Positions 8,175 to 16,719 of a stretch of 64,000 nt of DNA are shown here, piece by piece (position 1 is the first letter of the stretch; each line of letters starts with the position of its first letter). The notes beneath the pieces are model-generated. The model was given only the letters and a program-made list of their open reading frames with translations. It searched no databases and was not told the DNA's origin. The stretch is from an uncultured Bacteroidota bacterium (lineage in GTDB: Bacteria > Bacteroidota > Bacteroidia > Bacteroidales > F082). The position numbers and the translations under genes are program-made. The stretch spans positions 62,001 to 126,000 of the forward strand of contig UQNO01000001.1 of the NCBI GenBank assembly GCA_900542475.1, written 5' to 3'.

Positions 8175-10241
8175 CTACAACTTCCAAACAAGTTGCAGTT
8201 TTCCCTCGGTCTTGACGTTTCCTTCAATCAGCTCCAAGCCACTGCCAATCTCGTTGACATCGCTGTAAATTGTGCTGCCGATTTTTGCGTTAATCGACAG
8301 CCCCCGTCGGAGCTTGACTTTTCCTAACAGATAGATTCTCATACCTTTATGATAGAAACTGCCGATAGAAAAGGCGTTCAGCACATCGTTTTCGTAAGCA
8401 TAGACCGCCCCTTTCGGACTGTCGAACAACGCATATCTGAATGCGAAGCTAAACGGCTGATTTTCAGGATTATATAATATGTCCTGATATATCAAATACG
8501 AACCGCTGTATTCGACGCGGTTTTTCAATATAAAATCGTTCCCTATGGGGTAGGTGATGTGAAAACGCAGCGACATCTTGCATTCATGAATCAAACTGCG
8601 CATATACGTGTTGTCACCCGTACCGTTTTTCTCTTTGTCTTTATATCTTAATTCAATGAAAAACAATGACTTGCTATTTATTTCATGATTTATTTGAAGA
8701 TTGTATTCTTGTGTTCTGCTCGGAGCGTATGCCGTGGTCTTGAGCCACTCTGACTGTGGATAATCAACGGTGGCGACAAGATTCCATTTCGGAGCGAAAG
8801 TGATTGATGTTGAGAGATATATGCCTTTTTCATTGCGAGTTTTGCTACCTGAAGCATAGGCGTTGCTGTAAAAGTTTTGATATCGCTTGTCGTAATATCT
8901 GTAAAATATAGTGAAACTGATATATCCAGCAGGTTGTACCGTACTCCCGAACAATATTGCGGGAGCTTTATTGCCACTCATAGCCGCCTCGCCGTAAAAT
9001 GCGAATTTCTTTAACACATAATAAAAGTCAACTCCTTGATTAACAAGTGCTTTACCTTTGAAGTAAAAAGTGTTGTACAACCTCGGGTCTGGAATCAAGG
9101 CAGTGCTTAATATTGTTTTATGAATGGTGTATCCTATTTGATAGTTGGCACCTCTTATACTGATGTTTCCTCCAATCAACTGTTGTTTAATCGCATGACG
9201 GTCAATGAGTTCACCGTATGTCCGATGCAATCCTGTCTGTTGCAGCGCTGTCACATGACGAGGATTGTCGGCGCTGTCTTTGACATTGAGATTGGCATCG
9301 ACATGTTTGTTGGAATAAAACATTGACAACTCTAATGACTTGTAACGCAATGTCGTGGCGAAACCTCGCAGATAGCCGCTCTCATTCGCCGATTTCGATG
9401 CCCGAATCTTCTTGCTTTTTCTCAAAAGAGAGCCGCCACTTGCAGCGAACGCCATTCCGGACCCCATCGTGAGCCCCTGACCGAAAGCCAATTGATAATC
9501 GCCAAGAGCCAAAGTCTTGATAGTCCCCAAGTCATTTATTAGAAAATGAAAAGAGGCGAAATCTATTGTCTTATAGGCTTTTGAGCCAATCATTTTCTTG
9601 ATGGAGTCGTTGATTTTAGGAGTGAAAAGATACTCGCCGGGGTCTTTTTCAAGCGAAAGGCCGCTTTCAATCTTGTCATGATAAGAAAAATTATATCTGA
9701 AATATAGTTTCTGTGGACTTCCGAGATATTTTTTGTTTGGATTCTCATATAAAATCGAATCGTCAACATCTTTATACCCCTCCTTTTTATTGAAACATTG
9801 CTCAATTTGGAATTGCACCCGGTGTTTGCCGAGTTTCCACATGTCTTTAAGACGACGCTGCTCCTGTTCTTTGGGCTTCTCAAAGCGAATCAAAGGTTTT
9901 AGAATGTCGAGAGTCATCTCGTCAATGCCTTCCACAAACCGCAGCTCGTCAAAATTAATGATGTCGCCGAAGTTTTTTATATAATTGTTGATGTTTTCGA
10001 TAATGAAAACATTAACTAAATGTAGTTCAATAAGTTGATTTAACTCATCGGAATTGTTGATGTTGATTTTGTCTTCACAAATAGTCCAATAATTCTCGAG
10101 GAGTTCGGCATATTCGACATCATTGTCCGAATTGTCAATCATTCTTTCAATTTGGTCGATAATGATATCGTCTGTGACAGTGGTTTGCGTAAAAACCATG
10201 AACGGAAGCAAAAATAATACAAGTGTCAAAAAACGTTTCAT
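8175..10241 (-). CDS. Helix-hairpin-helix domain protein, exported, large C-terminal domain
   Basis: 688 residues with a clear signal peptide (FLTLVLFLLPFMVFTQ). Residues about 55-120 carry ComEA-like helix-hairpin-helix repeats (ININNSDELNQLIELHL, FDELRFVEGIDEMTLDILKP). The remaining ~550 residues alternate polar and aromatic positions, as expected of outer-membrane beta strands (KLYFRYNFSYHDKIESGLSL, DFYYVLKKFAFYGEAAMSG). This domain pair is common in Bacteroidota and usually annotated only as helix-hairpin-helix protein. A role in DNA binding or uptake is possible but unproven. Its start is seven bases after the stop of the barrel gene upstream (10249-11064), so the two form an operon. The 3' end faces the DUF58 gene, 66 bases away, with no clear terminator. 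Confidence 0.8.
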   Translation of the reverse strand: MKRFLTLVLFLLPFMVFTQTTVTDDIIIDQIERMIDNSDNDVEYAELLENYWTICEDKININNSDELNQLIELHLVNVFIIENINNYIKNFGDIINFDELRFVEGIDEMTLDILKPLIRFEKPKEQEQRRLKDMWKLGKHRVQFQIEQCFNKKEGYKDVDDSILYENPNKKYLGSPQKLYFRYNFSYHDKIESGLSLEKDPGEYLFTPKINDSIKKMIGSKAYKTIDFASFHFLINDLGTIKTLALGDYQLAFGQGLTMGSGMAFAASGGSLLRKSKKIRASKSANESGYLRGFATTLRYKSLELSMFYSNKHVDANLNVKDSADNPRHVTALQQTGLHRTYGELIDRHAIKQQLIGGNISIRGANYQIGYTIHKTILSTALIPDPRLYNTFYFKGKALVNQGVDFYYVLKKFAFYGEAAMSGNKAPAILFGSTVQPAGYISFTIFYRYYDKRYQNFYSNAYASGSKTRNEKGIYLSTSITFAPKWNLVATVDYPQSEWLKTTAYAPSRTQEYNLQINHEINSKSLFFIELRYKDKEKNGTGDNTYMRSLIHECKMSLRFHITYPIGNDFILKNRVEYSGSYLIYQDILYNPENQPFSFAFRYALFDSPKGAVYAYENDVLNAFSIGSFYHKGMRIYLLGKVKLRRGLSINAKIGSTIYSDVNEIGSGLELIEGNVKTEGKLQLVWKL

Positions 10242-10248
10242 AAATGGT

Positions 10249-11064
10249 TTATTTAATTTTAAAAATCAGACTGCTTTGGAAAGAGGTGCCGGTGTGTTGG
10301 TTCATGGTCGCGGAAACATCGACAACCACACGCGTCAACGTATATCCTGCGCCGAAACTTGCCGTGGCGGGGTTTGTGTGCGCCCCAACACGAATATAAA
10401 AATCCCTCACTGTGTTGTATTCCAATCCGAAACACAAGTCGAGACCGCGGTCGGTATCGTATTTCACCTCTGAAGATGCCAAAAAGTCTTTTGTGACATT
10501 ATACGACAGACCAAATCGGAAGATTACCGGAACTCGTTCATTGTAAATGCTTTTCAGTTTGACATTTATCGGGTTGAAGATATAAACGCCTATGCGTAAA
10601 TCCCGGGTGATGTCTGATTGGACGCCGAACTCAAACGTCGCCGTCCGTCGTTTTGCATATTCATCTGAAAAATCAAACACAAGATAATCGAGTTTCAGTC
10701 CCATTTTCAGATAAGAGCCGAAGGTTCGGGCATACGCCAGGGCGAGTTTGTTCTCGTTGAAGTTTTCAAACCCGAATCGACTGTATGACAGTCCCAGCGC
10801 GCCTGTTTGTAAAGGCATGACGAGAGCTGTGTTGTAAAAACTCAACTCTTTCATGAAAAATCGGTTTTCGTATGACAATCCGAGGCTTAAAAACCGATAG
10901 TCTGCCATGCCAGCCGGATTGTTTTGAATGCTCCAGAAGTCGTTCAACGACACCGAGCAATTGCCCATAGCATTGCCGCGGGCGCCTGCAATACCTGATA
11001 AATCCCAGGAAAAGCAATGATAACTGCATAGGATTGCCCCTATTAATAAAAGGTTTCTTCTCAT
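10249..11064 (-). CDS. Outer-membrane beta-barrel protein (PorV/PorQ-like)
   Basis: 271 residues from ATG 11064, chosen because a signal peptide (NLLLIGAILCSYHCFS) begins there; an upstream in-frame ATG at 11145 lies beyond the promoter. The mature start (GARGNAMGNCSVSLNDFWSIQNNPA) is the typical opening of the PorV/PorQ/UPF0164 barrel group, followed by alternating beta-strand pattern to the last residue IFKIK. It is first in an operon with the helix-hairpin-helix protein. A role in type IX secretion is possible from family resemblance but not shown. The other barrel of this type in the window, porQ at 57199, is a better match to a secretion component. Confidence 0.75.
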   Translation of the reverse strand: MRRNLLLIGAILCSYHCFSWDLSGIAGARGNAMGNCSVSLNDFWSIQNNPAGMADYRFLSLGLSYENRFFMKELSFYNTALVMPLQTGALGLSYSRFGFENFNENKLALAYARTFGSYLKMGLKLDYLVFDFSDEYAKRRTATFEFGVQSDITRDLRIGVYIFNPINVKLKSIYNERVPVIFRFGLSYNVTKDFLASSEVKYDTDRGLDLCFGLEYNTVRDFYIRVGAHTNPATASFGAGYTLTRVVVDVSATMNQHTGTSFQSSLIFKIK

Positions 11065-11093
11065 CGTATTTAGTTTTTGTTGACTTATTTCTG

Positions 11094-11126
11094 CAAAAAT
11101 ATAAATTTTTTGCAAAACATCATCAA
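11094..11126 (-). promoter_or_regulatory. Promoter of the barrel/HhH operon
   Basis: On the reverse strand TATTTTTG (written CAAAAATA at 11094-11101) with TTG at 11124-11126, spacing 22. It overlaps the forward promoter for the DUF456 gene. Confidence 0.6.
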
Positions 11127-11141
11127 AATTTATTAACTTTG
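11109..11141 (+). promoter_or_regulatory. Promoter of the DUF456-rarA-men operon
   Basis: TTTG at 11109-11112 and TAACTTTG at 11134-11141, spacing 21, ending 15 bases before ATG 11157. Confidence 0.65.
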
Positions 11142-11156
11142 TCAAAAATTTATTTT

Positions 11157-11675
11157 ATGGATTACATATTGATGATTTCGGCTATCGTGGTGATAGTTAT
11201 CGGTTTAATCGGCGATGTTTTACCAGGCATTCCGGGCACTCCGGTGTCTTATCTCGCGTTGCTTCTTTTACATTGGACTGACAAAATCAGTTATTCGCCG
11301 CAATTTCTGTTTATAACTGGCTTGATATGTGTGGCAATTACCGTTCTCGACTATGTTGTCCCGATATGGGGCACCAAGAAATTCGGCGGCACCAAGGCGG
11401 GTGTGAGAGGTAGCACTTTTGGCTTGATAATAGGGATTTTGGTGTTGCCGGCTCTTGGCATAGTACTCGGTCCTTTCGGCTTGATTGGAATCCTTGGCGG
11501 ACCTTTCGTCGGAGCCTATGTCGGCGAGAAGATGAACGGCACTCCCGACAACAAGGCCTGGCGCTCGGCTTTCGGCTCGTTCATCGGCTTCATTGCCGGA
11601 ACATTTATGAAGATAGCCTATACCTTGATTGTTGGATTTTATGTGATTAAAGATATAATAAATGTGTTTTTTTAG
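11157..11675 (+). CDS. DUF456 membrane protein
   Basis: 172 residues from ATG 11157; the longer open frame from 11034 runs through the promoter and is not used. It has about four hydrophobic segments rich in Gly and Ile, with the DUF456 signature DVLPGIPGTPVSYLALLLLH near the N-terminus and GPFVGAYVGEKM in the middle. The protein is an inner-membrane protein of unknown function found across many phyla. It is first in a forward run with a C69 peptidase nine bases downstream, then rarA and the menaquinone genes. Nothing in the sequence links it to those functions. Confidence 0.88.
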   Translation: MDYILMISAIVVIVIGLIGDVLPGIPGTPVSYLALLLLHWTDKISYSPQFLFITGLICVAITVLDYVVPIWGTKKFGGTKAGVRGSTFGLIIGILVLPALGIVLGPFGLIGILGGPFVGAYVGEKMNGTPDNKAWRSAFGSFIGFIAGTFMKIAYTLIVGFYVIKDIINVFF

Positions 11676-11683
11676 TTGAAATT

Positions 11684-13369
11684 ATGAGAATATTCAAATC
11701 ATTAGTAATGGTTTCGTTCTTGTTGGTTGGAATGAAATCTTTCGCTTGCACAAACTTCTTGGTGACCAAAGGAGCTTCTTTTGACGGTTCGAATTTCATA
11801 ACCTATGCCGCCGACTCGCATATACGTTACGGCGAGTTGTATTATACTCCGGCTGCCGACTGGGCGGAGGGCTCGATGCGAACAATCTACGACCGTGGAA
11901 CCAACGAGATAAGAGGTTACGTGCCTCAACCGGCGCATACATATCAAGTGGTTGGCTACATCAATGAAAATCAAGTCGCTATGGGCGAGACGACATTCGG
12001 CGGTCGTGAGGAACTCATCGACCCAAACGGCCTCATTGACTATGGGAGCTTGATGTTTATGGCTCTCGAACGCAGCCGCTCGGCACGCGAGGCTATCAAG
12101 ATTATCGCTGATTTGGTTGAAGAATACGGCTATGGCAGCGATGGCGAGACATTCTCTATTTCGGATAAAGACGAGGTGTGGTATATGGAAATCATCGGTA
12201 AAGGCGAGGAAAAAGGAGCCGTGTGGGTGGCAATCAGAATCCCCGACGGCTATATATCTGGTCACGCCAATGCCGCGAGAATACAGACATTCCCGTTAAG
12301 GGACGGTAAAAAATCAATCACCGATAAGGATTGGAAAAAATTATATAAAAGCGAGGTCGAGGTGATTTATAAAAACGATGTCATCAAATTTGCGCGCAAA
12401 AAAGGATATTTCAACGGCAATGACAAGGATTTCGACTTCAGCGCCGCCTACGCCCCCGTTGATTTCTCGGCGGCTCGCATTTGCGACTTAAGAGTTTGGG
12501 CGATGTTTAACGAGGTGTGCGACGATATGGACCAATATTGGGATTATGTAACGGGCAAAGACCTTGCACACGGTCGTATGCCGTTGTATGTCAAGCCAAA
12601 CAGAAATATTTCATTGAGCGACATGATGTCGTTCATGCGCAACCATTTTCAAGGCACCGAATTGGATAAGACCCTGGATGTTGGCGCCGACCCTTTCGGC
12701 TCGCCATATCGTTGCAACCCTCTGTATTGGGAATATAAAGGAGTGAAATATTTTAACGAGCGCAGCACCGAGACGATGCAGACAGGATTCTCTTTCATCG
12801 CACAGTCAAGAAATTGGCTCCCCGACAAAGTTGGAGGTGTTATCTGGTTCGGCGTAGATGACACAGGGTCAACAGTATATACCCCGTTTTATTGCTCCAT
12901 CTCGGAAGTGCCTGTTGAGTTCCGTCAAGGTAACGGCGACATACTGACATACTCAGACAACGCGGCGTTTTGGGTGTTTAACCGACTTGCACATTTCAAA
13001 TACCTTTTTTATAATAGAGTGATTGGTGATATTCAGAAAGTGCAGAATGAACTCGAAACAATCTATCAGGAACAGGTTAAAAATATTGATAATCAAGCTG
13101 TTGAGATGTTGAATAACGGTGGCGAGATAGAAACTGTCGCATTGTTAACTGATTTTGCCGCGAAATCCGCTGCAAACACCGTAAATAGATGGAAACAACT
13201 GGATAACTATTTGTTGGTCAAATATTTGGACAGCAATGTCAAACAAGAGGAGAACGGCGAGTTCAAACGCAATGGACATGGCTATCCGGCAAAGCCGAAA
13301 CAACCTGGTTATCCTGATTCCTGGAAGAAGAAAGTCGTTGAGGAAACAGGAGATAGATTTGTCCGATAA
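11684..13369 (+). CDS. C69-family dipeptidase, exported
   Basis: 561 residues. After a signal peptide (VSFLLVGMKSFA) the mature protein begins with Cys22 in CTNFLVTKGASFDG, the N-terminal nucleophile of family C69 (PepD type), exposed by signal cleavage. Conserved stretches follow: YAADSH, GETTFGGREEL, LIDYGSLMFMALERS, and WYMEIIGKG. These enzymes cut dipeptides with broad specificity; a signal peptide places this one in the periplasm, or outside the cell. The C-terminal ~100 residues are helical and charged. Its stop is two bases before rarA, so the two are co-transcribed. Confidence 0.92.
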   Translation: MRIFKSLVMVSFLLVGMKSFACTNFLVTKGASFDGSNFITYAADSHIRYGELYYTPAADWAEGSMRTIYDRGTNEIRGYVPQPAHTYQVVGYINENQVAMGETTFGGREELIDPNGLIDYGSLMFMALERSRSAREAIKIIADLVEEYGYGSDGETFSISDKDEVWYMEIIGKGEEKGAVWVAIRIPDGYISGHANAARIQTFPLRDGKKSITDKDWKKLYKSEVEVIYKNDVIKFARKKGYFNGNDKDFDFSAAYAPVDFSAARICDLRVWAMFNEVCDDMDQYWDYVTGKDLAHGRMPLYVKPNRNISLSDMMSFMRNHFQGTELDKTLDVGADPFGSPYRCNPLYWEYKGVKYFNERSTETMQTGFSFIAQSRNWLPDKVGGVIWFGVDDTGSTVYTPFYCSISEVPVEFRQGNGDILTYSDNAAFWVFNRLAHFKYLFYNRVIGDIQKVQNELETIYQEQVKNIDNQAVEMLNNGGEIETVALLTDFAAKSAANTVNRWKQLDNYLLVKYLDSNVKQEENGEFKRNGHGYPAKPKQPGYPDSWKKKVVEETGDRFVR

Positions 13370-13371
13370 AT

Positions 13372-14655
13372 ATGAGAACAACGATACCATTAGCGGAGCG
13401 TCTGCGGCCCACTTCCTTGGACGGCTATATCGGGCAGGAACACCTGATAGGGCATGATGCGGTGTTGCGCCACGCCATTGAGAGCGGGCATATACCATCT
13501 ATGATTTTTTGGGGGCCTCCAGGCGTGGGTAAGACGACATTGGCATATATTATCTCTAAACAGGTGAAACGTCAGTTTTTCGTGTTGAGTGCTGTGAGTA
13601 GCGGCGTGAAAGATGTGCGCGAGGTCTATGACCGAGCGCGCATGGCTCCCGAACCGCCGATACTGTTCATCGATGAAATCCATAGGTTCTCCAAAGCCCA
13701 GCAGGATTCTCTGCTTGGCGCGGTAGAGAAAGGACTCGTAACTCTGATAGGTGCAACAACGGAAAACCCAAGCTTCGAGGTCATTTCCCCTTTGCTTTCG
13801 AGATGTCAAGTGTATATCTTGAAAAATCTTGATAAAGATGAACTGAAAAAGCTGATTGTCAACGCCATAGATGTGTTGCGTGTTGATTTTAAGAAAGATG
13901 TCATAGTGGAGGAAGACGAGGCGCTGATGCAAATAAGCGGGGGAGACGCCCGCAAACTGCTTAACGCGATAGATTTGGTTGTCGGAATGCTCGATGATGC
14001 GGAGCCGGATGCCAACAAACTCGTTGTAAACAACGATGTCACGACAAAATATATCCAAAGCAATCTGCTGAAATATGACCGTCTCGGAGAGATGCATTAC
14101 GACATTGTCTCTGCCTTCATCAAATCGATGCGTGGCAGCGACCCCAATGCCGCGGTGTATTATCTCGCCCGCATGATTGAAGCGGGGGAGGACCCGCTGT
14201 TCATCGCCCGCCGAATGCTGATTCTGGCATCTGAAGATATCGGAAACGCCAACCCCAACGCACTTTTGCTTGCCAACGCTTGCTTCGACGCCGTCAACAA
14301 AATTGGTTGGCCGGAGAGTCGGATTCTTTTGGCGCAGACGGCTACATATCTCGCATCATCAGCGAAGAGCAACGCCGCCGTGATGGCCATCGACTCGGCA
14401 CAGGCTTTGGTGCGTAAAACTGGCAACCTGAGCGTGCCGCTGCATCTGCGAAACGCACCTACAAAACTTATGAAAGACATCGGATATTCGGACGGGTATA
14501 AATATGCCCACGATTACCCGGGAAATTTCGTGGAACAAGAGTTTTTGCCGAAAGAGATATCCGGAACGCGTCTTTATTCTCCTCAAGATAACCCGCGGGA
14601 ATCGGAACTGCGCCGCTCTTTGAAAACTAAATGGAAGGATAAGTATGGCTACTAA
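13372..14655 (+). CDS. rarA: Replication-associated recombination protein A (AAA ATPase)
   Basis: 427 residues. N-terminal AAA domain: Walker A FWGPPGVGKTTLAYII, Walker B ILFIDEIHRF, sensor 1 LIGATTENPSFE, arginine finger region LLSRCQVY. The C-terminal MgsA domain includes SAFIKSMRGSDPNAAVYYLARMIEAGEDP. The family (RarA/MgsA, related to eukaryotic WRNIP1) acts at stalled replication forks together with RecA and SSB. Its 3' end overlaps menG by 11 bases, a strong sign of one transcript, although the functions are unrelated. Length and motifs are complete. Confidence 0.96.
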   Translation: MRTTIPLAERLRPTSLDGYIGQEHLIGHDAVLRHAIESGHIPSMIFWGPPGVGKTTLAYIISKQVKRQFFVLSAVSSGVKDVREVYDRARMAPEPPILFIDEIHRFSKAQQDSLLGAVEKGLVTLIGATTENPSFEVISPLLSRCQVYILKNLDKDELKKLIVNAIDVLRVDFKKDVIVEEDEALMQISGGDARKLLNAIDLVVGMLDDAEPDANKLVVNNDVTTKYIQSNLLKYDRLGEMHYDIVSAFIKSMRGSDPNAAVYYLARMIEAGEDPLFIARRMLILASEDIGNANPNALLLANACFDAVNKIGWPESRILLAQTATYLASSAKSNAAVMAIDSAQALVRKTGNLSVPLHLRNAPTKLMKDIGYSDGYKYAHDYPGNFVEQEFLPKEISGTRLYSPQDNPRESELRRSLKTKWKDKYGY

Positions 14656-15358
14656 TTCCAATGATATAGCGTCGATGTTCAACAATATAGCACCTCGTTA
14701 CGATAAACTGAACCATATCCTCTCTCTCAATGTCGATAAGTCGTGGCGACGCAAAGCGGTTCGACATCTGAAAAAAACAGTTTGCGATATTGATAATCCA
14801 AAAATTCTTGATATGGCTTGCGGTACCGCCGACTCTTCTGTGCAAATAGCCAAAAATATTGTAAACGCCGAGGTTTATGGTGTCGATATTTCCGACGGTA
14901 TGCTCGCAATAGGAAAAGATAAAGTTGAAAGACTTGCCCTTGATAATCGCATCAACTTTCGTAATCTATATGCCGAAAACATTGATTTTCAAAATGATAC
15001 ATTCGATGCGGCCATGGTGGCTTTTGGAGTGAGAAATTTCTCCGATAGAAAAAAAGGATTGATGGAGATTCTTCGTGTTTTAAAACCGAATGGGACTCTT
15101 TTAGTTCTGGAACTGTCCGAACCTCAAAATCTTATGCTGCGTTGGCTTTACAATTTGTATTTTAAAAACATAATGCCATTCATCGGGAAAATAATCTCTG
15201 GAAACGCTACAGCCTATCGGTATCTTCAACAGACAGTTGAGAATTTTCCTATGCCAAAGGAATTTATGGCAATATTAAATGACTGTGGTTATAAAGAATT
15301 GAAACATAAAGCATTGACTTTTGGTCTGTGTAGAATTTATCAGGCTAAAAAACTTTAA
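14645..15358 (+). CDS. menG: Demethylmenaquinone methyltransferase
   Basis: 237 residues, full length for the UbiE/MenG family. It carries out the last step of menaquinone synthesis, methylating demethylmenaquinone with S-adenosylmethionine. Motifs: the N-terminal MFNNIAPRYDKLNHILSLNVD, the SAM-binding LDMACGTADSS, then DAAMVAFGVRNFSDR and the end FGLCRIYQAKKL. The next gene, menA, supplies its substrate. The start overlaps the end of rarA by 11 bases. In an organism that makes only menaquinone the menG name is preferable to ubiE. Confidence 0.95.
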   Translation: MATNSNDIASMFNNIAPRYDKLNHILSLNVDKSWRRKAVRHLKKTVCDIDNPKILDMACGTADSSVQIAKNIVNAEVYGVDISDGMLAIGKDKVERLALDNRINFRNLYAENIDFQNDTFDAAMVAFGVRNFSDRKKGLMEILRVLKPNGTLLVLELSEPQNLMLRWLYNLYFKNIMPFIGKIISGNATAYRYLQQTVENFPMPKEFMAILNDCGYKELKHKALTFGLCRIYQAKKL

Positions 15359-15360
15359 AT

Positions 15361-16242
15361 ATGGGAGAAGTGTCGTTTAAATATTGGATAAAAGCCGCTC
15401 GACCAAAAACGTTGTTGGTCTCAATGGCTCCAGTGATAATGACAGTGGCGTATGCTTCTGTTTATATTAAAATCCACTGGCTGTCAGCGATGATATGTCT
15501 TGCTTTTGCTGTAATGGCACAGATAACATCAAACTTAATGAACGACTATTCCGACGGTGTCAAAGGCATTGACGAAAATCGTGTCGGACCTGCGACAATG
15601 GTTGCCCTGGGATTGATTACAGCGCAAAAAATGCGCCAAGGAATCATTGTCTTCTTTGTGATGACTTTCCTGTTAGGTTGTACGTTGATGTTTTGGGGAG
15701 GCCTGGTTTTATTGCCGTTTGGAATCATTATCATGCTGTGCGCCTTGACTTATTCAGCCGGACCGTTCCCCTTGTCAACTCATGCTCTCGGCGATCTGGC
15801 AGTTGTGATTTTCTATGGCATAGCACCATGCGCACTCACATTTTTTATCCAAACAGGTGTTGTCAACTGGCAAATCATCATGGCTGGACTCTCAATAGGA
15901 TTGGTAACTGACAACTTGTTGATTGTCAATAATTATAGAGATGTAGAGGAGGATTTGAAAAATGGTAAAAAAACCACGGTGAATATTCTGGGAAAACGAT
16001 TCATGAAAATGATATATTTTTGCAATCCATTGATTGCCACCGTATTAAGTTTTGTCTTTTTGAAAAATATCGTTAATCCTTGGTCTTGGCTAATCGCAAT
16101 GTTTCCGTTTTTGGTTTATTCAACTCTTGTAAGCATCAAATTTTCCAAAGCCCAAGGCATAGAGTTCAACAGGTTAATAGGCATGTCGTCCATAGAAGCC
16201 ATTGTTTTTGCATTGACTGTAACAATTGTCATAATAATATAA
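15361..16242 (+). CDS. menA: 1,4-dihydroxy-2-naphthoate polyprenyltransferase
   Basis: 293 residues with about eight to nine membrane segments, UbiA superfamily. It attaches the polyprenyl tail to dihydroxynaphthoate at the inner membrane. The two Asp-rich motifs are present: NLMNDYSDGVKGIDENR near residue 58 and NYRDVEEDLKNGKKT near 190, and the N-terminal WIKAARPKTL is typical of MenA. It lies two bases after menG, which uses its product. No other men genes are in the window. Confidence 0.94.
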   Translation: MGEVSFKYWIKAARPKTLLVSMAPVIMTVAYASVYIKIHWLSAMICLAFAVMAQITSNLMNDYSDGVKGIDENRVGPATMVALGLITAQKMRQGIIVFFVMTFLLGCTLMFWGGLVLLPFGIIIMLCALTYSAGPFPLSTHALGDLAVVIFYGIAPCALTFFIQTGVVNWQIIMAGLSIGLVTDNLLIVNNYRDVEEDLKNGKKTTVNILGKRFMKMIYFCNPLIATVLSFVFLKNIVNPWSWLIAMFPFLVYSTLVSIKFSKAQGIEFNRLIGMSSIEAIVFALTVTIVIII

Positions 16243-16244
16243 AT

Positions 16245-16715
16245 ATGTCTGAACAATTAATAATAAAAGGTAATTCCAAAAAAGAATTATATGAAAATCT
16301 GCTTCCGCAAATTCAGTCGATTGTTGAGGGTGAAAGCGATATTATTGCAAACATGGCTAATATTTCGGCATGTCTTAAAGATACTTTCAGCTTTTGGTGG
16401 GTTGGTTTCTACCGTGTTGTCGGCGAAGAACTTGTACTTGGTCCTTTCCAAGGCCCGTTGGCTTGTACAAGAATAAGGAAAGGGAAGGGAGTGTGCGGTG
16501 CTGCATGGCAAGACGGCAAGACTGTTGTAGTGAAAAATGTTGATGAGTTCCCTGGACATATCGCATGCAGCAGCCTTTCAAAATCAGAAATTGTGGTGCC
16601 GGTCGTCAAAGAGAATGATGTTGTCGCCGTTCTTGATATTGACAGCGAAAGACTTGCCAACTTTGATGAAATCGACAGGTTTTTCCTTGAAAAAATAGTG
16701 GACCTTTTGGCTTGA
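16245..16715 (+). CDS. msrC: Free methionine-(R)-sulfoxide reductase (GAF domain)
   Basis: 156 residues from ATG 16245, two bases after menA; the longer open frame upstream overlaps menA and is rejected. A single GAF domain. Cys74, Cys84 and Cys108 have the same spacing (10 and 24) as the three catalytic Cys of Escherichia coli fRMsr, in ACTRIRKGKGVCGAAWQ and HIACSSLSKSEIVVPV. It reduces free methionine-(R)-sulfoxide, with thioredoxin as electron donor. It is last in the forward run; the stop is four bases from the converging Na/Pi symporter gene. Confidence 0.93.
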   Translation: MSEQLIIKGNSKKELYENLLPQIQSIVEGESDIIANMANISACLKDTFSFWWVGFYRVVGEELVLGPFQGPLACTRIRKGKGVCGAAWQDGKTVVVKNVDEFPGHIACSSLSKSEIVVPVVKENDVVAVLDIDSERLANFDEIDRFFLEKIVDLLA

Positions 16716-16719
16716 GACC

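Noticed and set aside
11034..11156. N-terminal extension of the DUF456 protein from 11034
   Set aside because: Crosses the divergent promoter boxes; the hydrophobic protein begins naturally at 11157.
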